Positions 50,447 to 62,384 of a stretch of 64,000 nt of DNA are shown in pieces. The DNA is taken from positions 38,501 to 102,500 of the forward strand of contig JANAVB010012151.1 in assembly GCA_029216955.1 (NCBI GenBank), read 5' to 3'. Numbering within the stretch: the stretch's first letter is position 1; every line of letters starts with the position of its first letter. Made by a program: the position numbers and the translations under genes. Under the pieces are notes generated by a model, which saw only the letters and a program-made list of their open reading frames with translations, was not told where the DNA came from and did not search any database. This DNA comes from Iris pallida. Lineage: Eukaryota > Streptophyta > Magnoliopsida > Asparagales > Iridaceae.

Positions 50447-53400
50447 TGTAACACCCTGTTTTCTGAAATTAGGAATTTTTGAAAATTTATTATTTTTTAT
50501 TATTTATTAATGGTATTTTAGTCATGGTATGATTTTTGGTGATTTTAGTTAATTTAAAATTATTTTCTAAGTCATGGTTTATGACTTTGTGATCTTACTA
50601 GTATAACCTCAGTGTAACCCTAGTTTTCATAACCTAGAGACTAACCATGATCATGTGAGCCTAGCCATAGGTTTAGAACATCATTTTAGTGGTTTTTAGC
50701 CTAAGGGGTATTTTGGTAATTTTCTAGGAATTAAGTAGGATTAGTGAGATTTTACTATTCATGGACTTTTGGTTAGTGACTTGATAATCCCTAACCTAGT
50801 TACCCTAATCTATAGGTTAAACCCTAACCTAGAATGACTAAGAGGATTAGATATTCATGGTAGTCAAAGCTATACAAATATCTAGATATTACTTATAGGA
50901 TATTTTCCTTGTTTTATGCAAAATATCCAAAACCCTTTACCAAAAGTCCTTCCCTTAGCTTGTAAGCAAGCCAAGGACAACCCCCCATGCCTTGGCCATG
51001 CCATGGCCGGCCAAGACACCCCCCCCCCCTTGGTTGATCATTCCTATATATTTAGTTCATTTCCTTGCATCAAATTTTACATGTTTTAAATCATTGTAAA
51101 TAGCCTTTTCTTGAGAAATTCATAACTCTCAACATAGTGATCCAAATCACTTCAAACCTCTTGCATTGGGTTCCTACAACCTAGAGGGTGCTAAGGGAGG
51201 CTAGCAAGTTGGACACAAGGACTTGGACACACCCATAAGTGGACTTGGACACCCCCTCATTTATTGAGTTTTCAAGGATTTTGCACATATAGGTAAATGT
51301 CTCTAAACCATATTAATATTGTAGTTTTTCTTCATAAATGCATGCATATAGGTGTATACTAGCTGTGGGTAAAGTTTGGTGAAATCTAGGAATCGTTTGG
51401 TGTCGTATCGGACACGTATCCTACATATAAAACCCTATTTATGTTCACTGTTTTTGTACACTGTCACATTGATAACACACACTGTTTTGTAAAACTTTTT
51501 GAACCAAAACCTAGTCCTAGGTTCCCTAAACCTAACCGTAAAACACTGAGCACAAGTTGGGTTGTGTCGTGTCCAAAATCTGGACACGAAGCTCTCAGTT
51601 TCAACACACAGGACACACTGCACAGTGCACTGTAAAAATCCCCTGCTACCAACCCCTTAGTTCTCCCTACACACGACACTAGGACACGAGAAATTTTGTG
51701 GACACGAGGGGGCAATGTCTGCGCACATGCCCCCAAAATTTGGTGTCGCCTCGTGTCGTGTCGAGTGAGAAATCTCACTCGCACTGGACACGGGCTGTCA
51801 GCGCACACACGCACAGACACCAACTTCGAGTGTCTCGTGTCGCACGGACACGACACGATGACACCTCGTAGTGACACGAGAGTGTAGCCCTATAGTTGGC
51901 GTACACGAGGACACGAGCACGAGGTGCGTCGTGTCCTGTGTCGCGAGCACGAGATGTGTGCATCGCTGCACGACGCGGTGCAGAACACTGAGTATCAGTC
52001 GATTTCCTTCGACTGATATGGAGTTCGTGCCGTGTCCTGAGGACACGTGGACACGAGACAGGCTACCTAAACCCTAGACCAACCCTAGGCGAACCCATCC
52101 ACACGTGCACGAGACTTCTAGACACGTGTGTCGTGTCCTAGAGCTAAGTGCACGCGTGCACGACGCTGTGACACTGTGACTTACCCGTTTGTGTTTTAAA
52201 CCCGTGGACACGCCGTGTCGTGTCGTGGTGTCGTGTCAGGCACCTAGGACACTAGGGTATGTGTGGGGGGTTGGTTACCAACCCTAGGTTGCGAGCCTTA
52301 GCTCGTGTGGTTGCGTGCAAATCGAGTTACCCATTTTCAGGGTAAACTGTGTAGTTCACTGTTTAGGATAAATTCCAGATTTTAGTAATCGAACTTTGAT
52401 TCGATTTTAGTAATGTTTTATGTGTTAGACAAGTGTATTTTAGTGAGTATAAGTGTAGTATACATGTATGTGAGGGTGTGGGTCAAATTCGAGGAGATTT
52501 GGGTGTGTGTGGGTGTAGTTATGTGGATATACACATATGTGTGTATATAGGTTATGTGTGTGTGTGTTTGGGGGGGGGTTATTTCTGGGTTCCAGAATTC
52601 TGGAAACCCCCCCCCCTGTTTCACTCTCTCTCTCACTGTCTCACTCTCTCTCTCTCACTTTGTCTCACTATATATATATGTGTGATATATATATAGTTAT
52701 ATATATATGTATTGTATATATATACATGATATATATATATTTATAAATGGTATTAGGTTTATATATGTAGAAAACAGTGTATATATATATAGGTGTGTGA
52801 TTGTGTTATGCAAATATGGATTTTGGGTATATAGATAGTGTATGTCTATATATATAGATATATATATATATATATATATGGGACTTATTAGTTATAGGTT
52901 TATATGGAAACCTAGACTATGGCCTATGGCCAGGGTTATTGGCCTATGGTTAGGACTAGCCCTAATGACCCTAAACCCACTTGTTGACCCTTGTTGACTA
53001 AGGGTTGACCAAATTCAAACCTAGGTCAAAAGTGACCTAGTTAACCTAGAAATGACTAGGAATGACCTAAAACAACTAGTTTGACTAGTTTGACTAAAAC
53101 CCTAACTAGTTGACTAGTGTTGACCTAACTTTGACTAGTTGACTTTAGAATTGACCAAGAGTTGACTTTTGACCAGATTGACCTAGAATCATGTAGTTTG
53201 CATAGTAGACTTCATATTTACTATTTAGAACACATTGTGACTTGTGTTGCTCTGATCAGGAGCCAGACACCTCTCCTCAGACAGCATACTCTCTACAGAC
53301 ATTCATTCAGCAGGCGAGTACATTCTCTGACCGTTTCATACTTGTTCAGGCTTTACTTCTCGCTCTAGATTACTTTACTTGTTGCTGTCACATTTGTAAC

Positions 53401-54466
53401 ACGGATTGGTACTATATGGATCTTTACATGAGATGTTATCCCCCTCGGGAGCATCGGGTACTTCATGTTATGTGCGTTTCACTATCATCATGTACTCCTA
53501 TGCTTCCATCATTCATGTGCACTCATGTGATCATGTACTCTCATGTTTACTGAGCTCTCATGTATACTATCATGTGCACCCTTTCATGGGCCCCATGTGA
53601 TATCATGTACAATAACGTAACTTGTATAGATCCTTGTGTATTGATTGGGGAAACGGGGGAGTAGAAGTGGTCATGTGAATAATTCCAAAGTAGTGTAATC
53701 ATGTGCAAACTCAGTAGTGTAATTATGTGCAAATTCTAGCCATTCACATGCCTATCTTGTGCTCTACATCACTAGTCACTTATAGTTCTCTATATACAGT
53801 AGATATTTCATTACAGCTATCTCTTTTATAGCGTATATTTCCTTTCAGCAGTTCATGTATCTTACTCTATTGCCTGTATCGTATTTCCTAACCTGCTATG
53901 CACTGCGTGAGATGTATTGTGCTCGTTCCCGTCCTGATTGGACCTGTTGAAAATATTACAGAGGATGAGGATGGGGCCCTGGTGACTACCTATTATGGAG
54001 CAGGACTAGATGATACTTATGTTGTGGACCCTCAGCAGGTTCCACCTACAGCTGAGGAGGATGTTCCAGTAGTCTAGACCAGTTTAGTCTAGGCAGTCTT
54101 TCTATATTTACATTTTGTCTCACATTCTGTGTTGTATTTTTGAGATGTGGAGATGTATAGACTCTTAGACTTTTTGTATTATGAGTTGTCAGTTCTGGAT
54201 ATTATGTTGTACTAGACACTTAGACTTATTCATCTATGATACTGTTCTCTTGAGTTACTATCTATCTATCTGTTCTTCATTCTTCTACCTTAGATGTGAT
54301 TGAGACAGCATATTGTTATATCACCTCCATTCGGAGAGTATAAACTGTACAGGTACTTTTATATTGTTAGATGATTGACCTAGGACAGCGTTCTACCGCC
54401 GATACTGCGGCGTAGGCTGGGCGTTGTTACGTTCTCGTACCCCAACAGTGGGTGCGGGTCGTGACA
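50447..54466 (+). repeat. LTR2 of LARD element L
   Basis: Near-identical to LTR1 at a constant offset of 6255 bp over most of its length. It ends GTGCGGGTCGTGACA and is followed by the second TSD copy, GTAAG. Confidence 0.95.
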
Positions 54467-54471
54467 GTAAG

Positions 54472-55644
54472 ATGGTAAGATGGTAAGATGGCAAGTTAGA
54501 ATGATAGAAAAATGGCAAGATAAAATGAGAACTACGACTATGTGTGAAAGATGCTATTATCATGCTTGTCATGTCCCTTATTAGTTAAGTTGCATTGCAT
54601 GCATGGTCATGGACAACTTGTATACAAGGTAGTTCCTCGAACGGTACTTCGAGGCCACGGAACCGATTCGGCCTAGGAGGGACACCATGCTGAAGTAGTA
54701 GCACAGTGCTGAAGTAGTAGCACGGTCTTTCGGGAACCTTCCGGATGGGATAGCAACCCGCCGCTGAAGGGGAGCCGTCCGACCAGGATGTCCCAGATGG
54801 CGTGTAGTCAGTGACCTTCATATAGACAGGTGGCATAGCTAACAATGTCTTATGCAGGCAGAGTAAGTGGTATTCATAAATATTTACAGGGATGGCTATC
54901 GACCGTGGGTAAGATTCACCAAATTGGTGATCAATATGAATTGCTTATGTTAGAACAACATGACTTGCTTATGTTGCTAACATCACTGTATGCTCCTTAT
55001 ATTTCTCATCAAATATATGAATTGTTAATGGACCCTAAGGCAAGATAGAAAGAATACAAATCAATAGTGAACATTCATGTAATTTTACTACTGTTGATTT
55101 ATGGTGAGATTGGTTATGGCCGCTCACCAGTACATATGTGGCAATGTACTGACCCTCGTCTCCACAGGTGTCAAAAACCTAGTGGATAATCATAGATGCT
55201 GAAGGCTTGCTGTCCGACTCTTTAGAAGCTTCCTACATCTTGAAGTTTCCACTTGAAGAAGAAGGCATTTTGCTGAAGGTGGTTATTGCCGCATTATTAA
55301 TAAAAGGATATGATGTATGGAACAAGTTGTATCTCATTTCAATATTTTTGCAAGTTGTAGCCAAGTTTGGTATTTCATCTCGGCTGTTAGAGAGCCTTAT
55401 GTTTTATGCAATGTAATTTCAAAGATATCAATAAAGAACTTATTTCAGATCATATCTGTGTTGCCAAAAACTTCTTTATCAACCGCTGCGAATCTCTATT
55501 CAAAATGTCTCTTTTATAAAGGAACATGAGCACGCCTTGTACAAGTGTAATTCCAGACTTGTACGATGTCACGCCTTAGCGAGGACGAACAATTCAGCGT
55601 TAATCAAAGCGGAGGCGAACGATTCCCCGAATCGGGGCGTGACA
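54472..55644 (+). repeat. 5' LTR of G, second part
   Basis: It matches 61221-62379. A polyadenylation-like AATAAA lies at 55430-55435, and the end GGGGCGTGACA is at 55644. The iMet primer site begins 4 bp later. Confidence 0.92.
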
Positions 55645-55647
55645 GTT

Positions 55648-55659
55648 TGGTATCAGAGC
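55648..55659 (+). promoter_or_regulatory. Primer-binding site for tRNA-iMet (TGGTATCAGAGC)
   Basis: The exact 12-mer complementary to the 3' end of plant initiator methionine tRNA lies 3 bp after the 5' LTR of G. Confidence 0.95.
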
Positions 55660-55827
55660 ACGACTTTACTTCCTTGGGAATTTCTTGGTTTTAAGATTTC
55701 AAAAATGACACAAGCTTTATTGCTTCTCGAACATCTTTGGTTTTAAATGTCCCGAAATGAGATGTTACATACAATAAGTCCATAATTATTTTATGAGACT
55801 AACAAGCTTCTCTATTTTTTTGCAGAG

Positions 55828-56975
55828 ATGACAAAGGCGGGTGCAACGAACAACGCGAATAGCTCGAGGGTGGTAGCCTCAACCGACCCTATGGAGAGAA
55901 TGCTGGCTATGATAGAGAGCCAGCAGAGGCAGAACGCAAAGCAATTCGAGGCCCAACAGAAGCAGCTAGATACCCTGCAACAGTTAGTCCGATCAGTGGT
56001 GAACAATGGGGCTCAAGGCACTCCAGTCTCACGAGAGAAAGAACTTGTGGAGGCAGAGGAACCCCCGACGGCTAAGAAAACCACTGCTGTGGTCGACATT
56101 ACAAAGTTTAAGAAAATCTGCAACAAAGAATTCAAAGGGACAGAAGAAGCCACCATTGCTATGGATTGGCTAGTTGAAGTGGAGGATCACCTGGCAGCTT
56201 TGGGTATTGTTGGATCCAAGAGGGTCTCGTGTGTGAAACTACTGCTGGTTTCCAATGCACACTACTGGTGGCAAAGTCAGAAAAGGATTCTTGCGGGAGT
56301 GAATGGGACAACAAAAATTACTTGGCAGATGTTTCGCGAGGCATTTCTGGCTCAGTACTTCTCTTCGACTGAGCAGCGAGCTAAGGAATTGGAGTTCCAG
56401 AAGCTCGAGCAGGGAAACTTGACGGTGAAGGAGTATGAGGCAGAGTTTTCTAGACTGTCTCAATATGCAATCACGAAGTTTACTGACGAAGCATCTAAGG
56501 CTCGTCAGTTTTAGCAGGGCTTGAGGCCTGCTCTGAAGGCTCAAGTTGTGGTTCAGAAGTATAAGACTTTTCAGGAGTCTTATGAGCACGCAAAGGAATT
56601 GGACCCACACTATCCTGCAATGGCGCCAGTGCAAGCGTCGGTACAGAATCTGCATAACAGGAGACCGAACAATGGAGGTAGATATGAGGCGCCTAAGCGT
56701 CAGAATCATGGTAGCTTTCAACGACCCAACCAGGGTGGACCATTCTGCAACAAGTATCGCAACAAAGGGCACTTCGCCAACGAATGTCAGGTGCTAGAGG
56801 GTGGATGCTTCAAATGTGGTCGCATGGGCCACGGATTCAGGGACTGTCCAGGGAGGGGCCAGCAGAACCCTCCAAGGCAGCAGCATCACCAACAGCATTA
56901 ACAGAATCGTGGACAGGCACCACGACCCCATCAACCAACATAGAATCAGAAGCCCGGTGCCCAGGGCCGAGTCTT
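55828..56975 (+). pseudogene. gag: Ty3/gypsy gag of element G
   Basis: ATG at 55828 follows a ~180-bp leader. An N-terminal coiled-coil-like segment (MIESQQRQNAKQFEAQQ, residues ~28-50) precedes the retrotransposon gag domain (about residues 90-225), with AMDWLVEVEDHL, AHYWWQSQK and FLAQYFSSTEQRAKELEFQKL blocks. Two zinc knuckles follow: 56748-56789 has Tyr in place of the second Cys, and 56805-56847 is intact (Cys-Phe-Lys-Cys...His...Cys). Stops at 56512 (TAG), 56899 (TAA) and 56941 (TAG) break the frame, but the reading frame itself is maintained into pol, as expected for a single Gag-Pol ORF. Confidence 0.93.
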
Positions 56976-58940
56976 TGTATTGACTCAGAAAGAAGTACTT
57001 GCATCAGATACTGTAGTGACAGGTATATTGTTATTTAATGGCATTCCTGTACGTACTTTATTTGATTCTGGTGCTTCACATAGTTTTATATCTAAAGACT
57101 ATGTTAAGGAACCTAAAATAAAAATGACCATGTTGGATGTATATCTTAGTTTTAGTACTCCATCAGGAGTGGAGATGTCGACTAACATGATATGTAGGGA
57201 TGGTTACATATGTATCGGAAAGAGAAAGCTACCATTAGATGTAGTCGAGCTAGATATGAAAGATTATGATATTATTCTGGGAATGGATTGGTTAAGTGCA
57301 TGTTGTGCGACGATTGACTGTGCGAAGAAGCGAGTTGTGTTTCGACAACCTGGAGGAACAGAATTCTCTTACTCGGCCAGTTCGTCGACGAAGGCTTCGA
57401 TGGTGATTTCAGCTACTACGGCCCGGCGATTGTTACATTCTGGCTGCGAAGGGTACCTTGCTTCTGTTTGAGACACACGCAAGAATGGTACAGACTCAGC
57501 TAACACTGAAGTCGTGGCAGAATTTCCTAATGTGTTTCCTGACGAGATACCCGGAATGCCTCCGGACCGAGAGATTGAATTCACTATCAATACATTTCCA
57601 GATGCTCGTCCGATCTCAAAGGCACCATACAGGATGGCGCCTGCTGAATTAAAAGAACTTAAAGTGCAGCTACAAGAATTATTAGACAGGGGATACATCA
57701 GACCCAGTGTTTCACCATGGGGTGCTCCGGTACTATTTGTGAAGAAGAAAGATGGATCGATGCGGCTGTGCATCGACTACCGCAAGCTAAACAAAGTTAC
57801 AATTCGGAACAAGTACCTGTTGCCTCGAATAGACGACCTCTTCGATCAGTTGCAAGGGGCGTCTGTATTTTCAAAGGTTGATCTTCGCTCAGGTTATCAT
57901 CAGTTAAAGATCAAACCCGATGACGTTCCTAAGTCCGCATTCCAAACCAGATATGGGCACTATAAATTCTTGGTCATGTCCTTCGGACTGACCAACGCCC
58001 CTGCCGCTTTTATGGATATGATGAACAGAGTCTTTCGGCCCTTTTTGGATAAATTTGCGGCCGTGTTCATCGATTACATCCTAATCTACTCGAAGAGCAG
58101 AGAAGACCATGCAGAACATTTGAGGACAGTATTACAGACCCTACGGGACAATCAGCTCTATGCCAAGCTAAGCAAATGTGAGTTTTGGATGAGTAGTGTA
58201 TCGTTCCTAGGGCACGTTATCTCGGCGGAAGGTGTGTCCGTTGACCCAAAGAAAATTGAAGCCATAGTGGATTGGAAGCAAACCACATCGGCGAGCTAGG
58301 TCCGAAGTTTCCTCGGCTTGGCAGGCTACTACAGAAAGTTTGTCAAGGATTTTTTGAAAGTGGCAGCACCTTTAACTCGGCTAACCCAGAAGCGAGTGGC
58401 ATTCGATTGGACTGATGAATGCGAGGCTTGCTTTCAAAATCTGAAGTAATATCTCATATCAGCTCCAATCCTTACACTTCCAGACGGCGTCGAAGGATTC
58501 CAGATATACAGTGATGCGTCCGGATTGGATTTGGGATGTGTGTTGACTCAGAGTGGAAAAATGATATCGTATGCCTCGAGACAGCATAAGCCGCACGAGA
58601 AAAATTATCCAACGCATGATTTGGAACTGGCAGCGATAGTGTTTGCATTAAAATTGTAGAGGCACTACTTGTATGGAGTAGCTTGCGAGATCTTCACCGA
58701 TCATAAGAGCCTGAAGTACATCTTTACTCAGAAAGATTTGAATTTGCGGCAAAGACGTTGGTTGGAGCTTATAAAAGATTACGACTTGGCGATCGCGTAC
58801 ACCCCAGGAAAATATAATATGGTGGCGGACGCGTTGAGTCAGAACTTTATGGGATCGCTTAGTATTGACAAGCGAATACTGGAGGAATTAGAAAGCATGG
58901 GAATTGAGCACAGATTCGTGGCCGAAATGTACAACTGGCT
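56976..58940 (+). pseudogene. pol: Ty3/gypsy protease, reverse transcriptase and RNase H of element G
   Basis: Protease has the LFDSGASHSFIS active-site block at 57058-57093. RT (from ~57514) shows [26 protein letters not shown] and [10 protein letters not shown]; the catalytic box reads FIDYIL (58066-58083) where the family has FIDDIL, so the second catalytic Asp is Tyr. RNase H follows with [14 protein letters not shown] (~58504-58545) and ending near [13 protein letters not shown] (~58800). In-frame stops lie at 57469, 58297, 58447 and 58657. Most would be undone by a single C-to-T (or G-to-A) change, a pattern of cytosine-methylation decay. A frameshift occurs near 58930-58940. Confidence 0.95.
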
Positions 58941-60440
58941 CAACTTCAACTTGAGTCGAGTTTGTTGGAAAAGATAAAGACAGCACAGAGGACGGATGAG
59001 TTCTTGATTAAGATTGGCAGAATAATAGAAAATGGTGAAGCCAGCGACTTCACCAGGCACGAGGATGGATCGTTGCGACTCAGGGGGAGGCTATGTGTCC
59101 CGAAGGATGAAGAACTCCGGAAAGAAATCTTGACGGAGGCCCATTATGTCAAGTATTCCTTGCATCCGGGAAGTACAAAAATGTATAAAGATTTGCGCAC
59201 GACCTTCTGGTGGCACGGCATGAAACGAGATGTGGCCCTCTTTGTCTCGCAATGCTTAGCGTGTCAATGAGTCAAGGTGGAACACCAAAGGCTCGGCAGG
59301 GAGATGCAGAACCTCGCGATCCCAGAATGGAAGTGGGATCATATAACCATAGATTTTATAGTTGGCTTGCCGAAGACGCAACGGGGGAATGATGCAATTT
59401 GGGTCATCGTTGATCGATTAACCAAATCTGCATATTTTCTCGCAATGAAAACCACATGGAGCGTCGACCGGTTGGCTCAGCTATACTTAGATGAAATTGT
59501 TCGACGGCATGGAGTACCGGCATCGATAGTGTCGGATCGGGATAGGCAATTTGTATCGTATTTCTGGGTCAGTTTACATGCTACCATGGGAACGCAATTG
59601 AAATTTAGTTCTACATACCATCCACAAACCGATGGCCAGACCGAGAGGGTGAATCAGATACTTGAAGACATACTACGGCTTTGTGCTCTTAATCTGAAAA
59701 CTAGTTGGGATACTCACCTGCCGCTAGCAGAATTTGCCTACAACAACGGTTACCAGTCAAGTATACAAATAGCTCCGTATGAAGCATTATACGGGCGAAA
59801 GTGTCAGTCTTCGATTTGTTGGGATGAAGTCGGTGAACGATAGGTACTTGGTCCGGAGATGGTGGAACAGGCCGTCGAGAAAGTCCGCATGATTCGGAAG
59901 AAGTTACTTGTGGCACAGAGTCGGTAGAAGAGTTATGCGGATACACATCGATGACCATTGGAATTTATGGTGGGCGATCACATATTTCTGAATGTGTCAC
60001 CGATGCGCGGAGTTATACGATTTGGTGCGAAGTGGAAGCTAAGTTCGAGATTTGTTGGCCCGTTTGAAATTCTTAAGCGAGTCGGCCCTGTCGCCTATCA
60101 GATCGCGTTACCACCGGTCTTGGATAGAGTGCACAATATCTTCCATGTTTCCCAACTACGGAAGTATGTACATGATCCAAGCCATGTGGTAGACTTCGGT
60201 CCGTTAGGGCTAAGAGCTGACTTGTCTTATGTGGAGGAACCCGTGCAGATCTTGGATTGGAAGGATAAAATTTTACGGAACCGAGTTGTTTCTTTGGTTC
60301 GAGTGCTTTGGCGAAATCATTCCGTCGAAGAGTCGACATGGAAACTTGAGGCGGATGTAAAGGAAAAATTTCCTTCATTGTTTGACCTAGGTGGGTTTGT
60401 GTTTAAGTTTCGAGGACGAAACTTTTTGTTAGTGTATTAA
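58941..60440 (+). pseudogene. pol: Ty3/gypsy integrase and chromodomain of element G
   Basis: Frame 3 continues pol after the frameshift. The His-His-Cys-Cys zinc domain lies at about 59130-59269 (EAHYVKYSLHPG...CLACQ). The core has the first Asp in WDHITIDFIVGLP (~59336-59376), the second in IVSDRDRQF (~59527-59553) and Glu in the TERVNQILED stretch (~59640-59670), so the catalytic triad is present. The GPFEILKRVGPVAYQIALP and LRKYVHDPSHV blocks lead to a chromodomain-like end (VSLVRVLWRNHSVEESTWKLE). Stops at 59268, 59841, 59926 and 59952 interrupt it. The last residues overlap the palindromic block before the PPT. The stop is at 60438. Confidence 0.94.
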
Positions 60441-60442
60441 TA
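60405..60442 (+). promoter_or_regulatory. Palindromic stem-loop and polypurine-tract region of G
   Basis: AAGTTTCG-AGGA-CGAAACTT at 60405-60424 is a perfect 8-bp inverted repeat with a 4-base loop, followed by a purine/T stretch and the LTR start. Equivalent blocks occur in C, B, L, D (twice) and M, always just before the LTR. Confidence 0.8.
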
Positions 60443-62379
60443 TGTAATGCCCTGAATCCGTTACGGAGCACGGTACGGGCTAGCGGTCGAATGGCCGAGT
60501 CGGATGAGAATTGGGGAACTTTACTGGAGGAAATTTTACCAGGATAGCGGGATAATGAATTGAGATCCTTTTCTCGTTATGGATTGGACTCTTTTGAAAT
60601 GATGCCCAAGATACAGTGGCGTGCGTCTTGGGGGAAGAGTTCTATATAAGAGTCGCTTGCCCCGAGACCGTTGCCCTGCTGGTTTTCGATGTCGCTTTTT
60701 CTGTTGGCTTTTGTGTGCATTTTCGTGATTGTTTTCGATGAATGTTTTCATGGATTTACTTTCACTGTCTACGCATTTCATATCGAATCACTGAGAGAAA
60801 GAGAATAAGTATGCTGACCAGACGTTGGTGCCAATGCAGGTGCTAATGCAGTGAACCGAGCTTGACGTTGCGTGGAAGACCTCTTTCTCTCGGCAATTCA
60901 CCAACAAGTGAGTGGCTTTGATCCTTCGACGATCCTTGATCTTCGCGCATAACAATGGTAGACTTGTTATTGCGTTCGGTGCTTAATAAAAGATGCCTAG
61001 TAATAATATGGGAAAGATAATGAAAGATAAATTATCACATGGCTAGGCTTATGTTGTAAATCGAATGATGCTCGTATGCTATATGAATTGTTTAACAGGT
61101 GATGCAAAGACCCAAGTATTGGACGGTAAGTATATCGGACTTCGGTTCGAAAGAATGGGTTAAACATGAATTGTCCCTTGGTTGGATGAACGAATATGCG
61201 AGCCTATGGCTCAAAGTAAGATGGTAAGATGGCAAGTTGGAAAGATGGGAAAATGGCAAGATAAAATGAGAAATTCGACTATGTGTGGAAGATGCTATTA
61301 TCATGCATGTCATGTTCCTTATTAGTTAAGTTGCATTGCATGCATGGTCATGGACAACTTGTATACAAGGTAGTTCCTTGAACGGTACTCCGAGGCCACG
61401 AAACTGATTCGGCCTAGGAGGAACACCGTGCTGAAGTAGTAGCACAATGCTGAAGTAGTAGCACGGTCTTTCGGGAACCTTTCCGATGGGCTAGCTACCC
61501 GCCGCTGAAGGGGAGCCGTCCGACCAAGATGTCCCAGATGGCGTGTAGTCAGTGACCTTCATATAGACAGGTGGCATAGCTAACAATGTCTTATGCAGGC
61601 AGAGTAAGTGGTATTCATAAATATTTATAGGGATGGCTATCGACCGTGGGTAAGATTCACCAAATTGGTGATCAATATGAATTGCTTATATTAGAACAAC
61701 ATGACTTGCTTATGTTTCTAACATCACTGTATGCTCCTTATATTTCTCATTAAATATATGAATTGTTAATGGACCCTAAGGCAAGATAGAAAGAATACAA
61801 ATCAATAGTGAATATTCATGTAATTTTACTACTGTTGATTTATAGTGAGATTGGTTACGGCCGCTCACCACTTTGGCAATGTACTGACCCTCGTCTCCAC
61901 AGGTGTCGGGAACCTAGTGGATAATCATAGACGCTGAAGGCTTGCTGTCCGACTCTTTAGAAGCTTCCTACATCTTGAAGTTTGCACTTGAAGAAGAAGG
62001 CATTTTGTTGAAGGTGGTTATTGCCGCATTATTAATAAAGGGATATGATGTAGGGAACAAGTTGTATCTCATTTCAATATTTCTGCAAGTTGTAGCCAAG
62101 TTTGGCATTTCATCTCGACTATTTGAGAGCCTTATGTTTTATGCAATATAATTTCAAATATATCAATAAAGAACTTATTTCAGATCATATCTGTGTTGCC
62201 AAAAACTTCTTTATCAACCGCTGTGAATTTCTGTTCAAAATATCTCTTTTATAAAGGAATACGAGCACGCCTTGTACAAGTACAATTCCAGACTTGTACG
62301 GCACCACGCCTTAGCGAGGACGAACGATTCGGCGTGAAACAAAGCGGAGGCGAACGATTCCCCAAATCTGGGCGTGACA
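60443..62379 (+). repeat. 3' LTR of G (1937 bp)
   Basis: TATATAAG box at 60643-60650 and AATAAA at 62165-62170. It provides the uninterrupted version of the L insertion site (CTCAAAGTAAGATGG, ~61211-61225). A 10-bp word AAGATGG(T/C)AAG is repeated around that site. Confidence 0.93.
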
Positions 62380-62384
62380 CTAAA

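Larger units (their letters stand above)
44192..54466 (+). mobile_element. LARD-like element L: two 4.0-kb LTRs around a 2.24-kb non-coding centre
   Basis: LTR1 (44192-48207, 4016 bp) and LTR2 (50447-54466, 4020 bp) start TGTAACACCC and end GGTCGTGACA. They differ at roughly a dozen substitutions plus microsatellite lengths. The TSD GTAAG is perfect (44187-44191, 54467-54471). The internal region has a PBS-like TGGTGGCCCATGCAGGT 9 bp after LTR1 and a palindrome/PPT block before LTR2, but no gag or pol. LTR and total size match the LARD class, which is thought to be mobilised in trans by gypsy elements. It sits inside G's 5' LTR. Confidence 0.93.
43415..62379 (+). mobile_element. Ty3/gypsy chromovirus, Tekay/Del-like (element G), degenerate, interrupted by L
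   Basis: The LTRs begin TGTAATGCCCTGAATCC and end GGGCGTGACA. The 3' LTR is 60443-62379 (1937 bp); the 5' LTR is split by element L. A perfect iMet primer site follows the 5' LTR (55648-55659), then gag, protease, RT, RNase H, integrase and chromodomain in the Ty3/gypsy order. The TSD is CTTAA (43410-43414) versus CTAAA (62380-62384). Without L the element is ~8.7 kb. Stops, a frameshift and a lost RT catalytic residue make it non-functional. LTR differences of several percent mean that it is clearly older than L. Confidence 0.95.
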
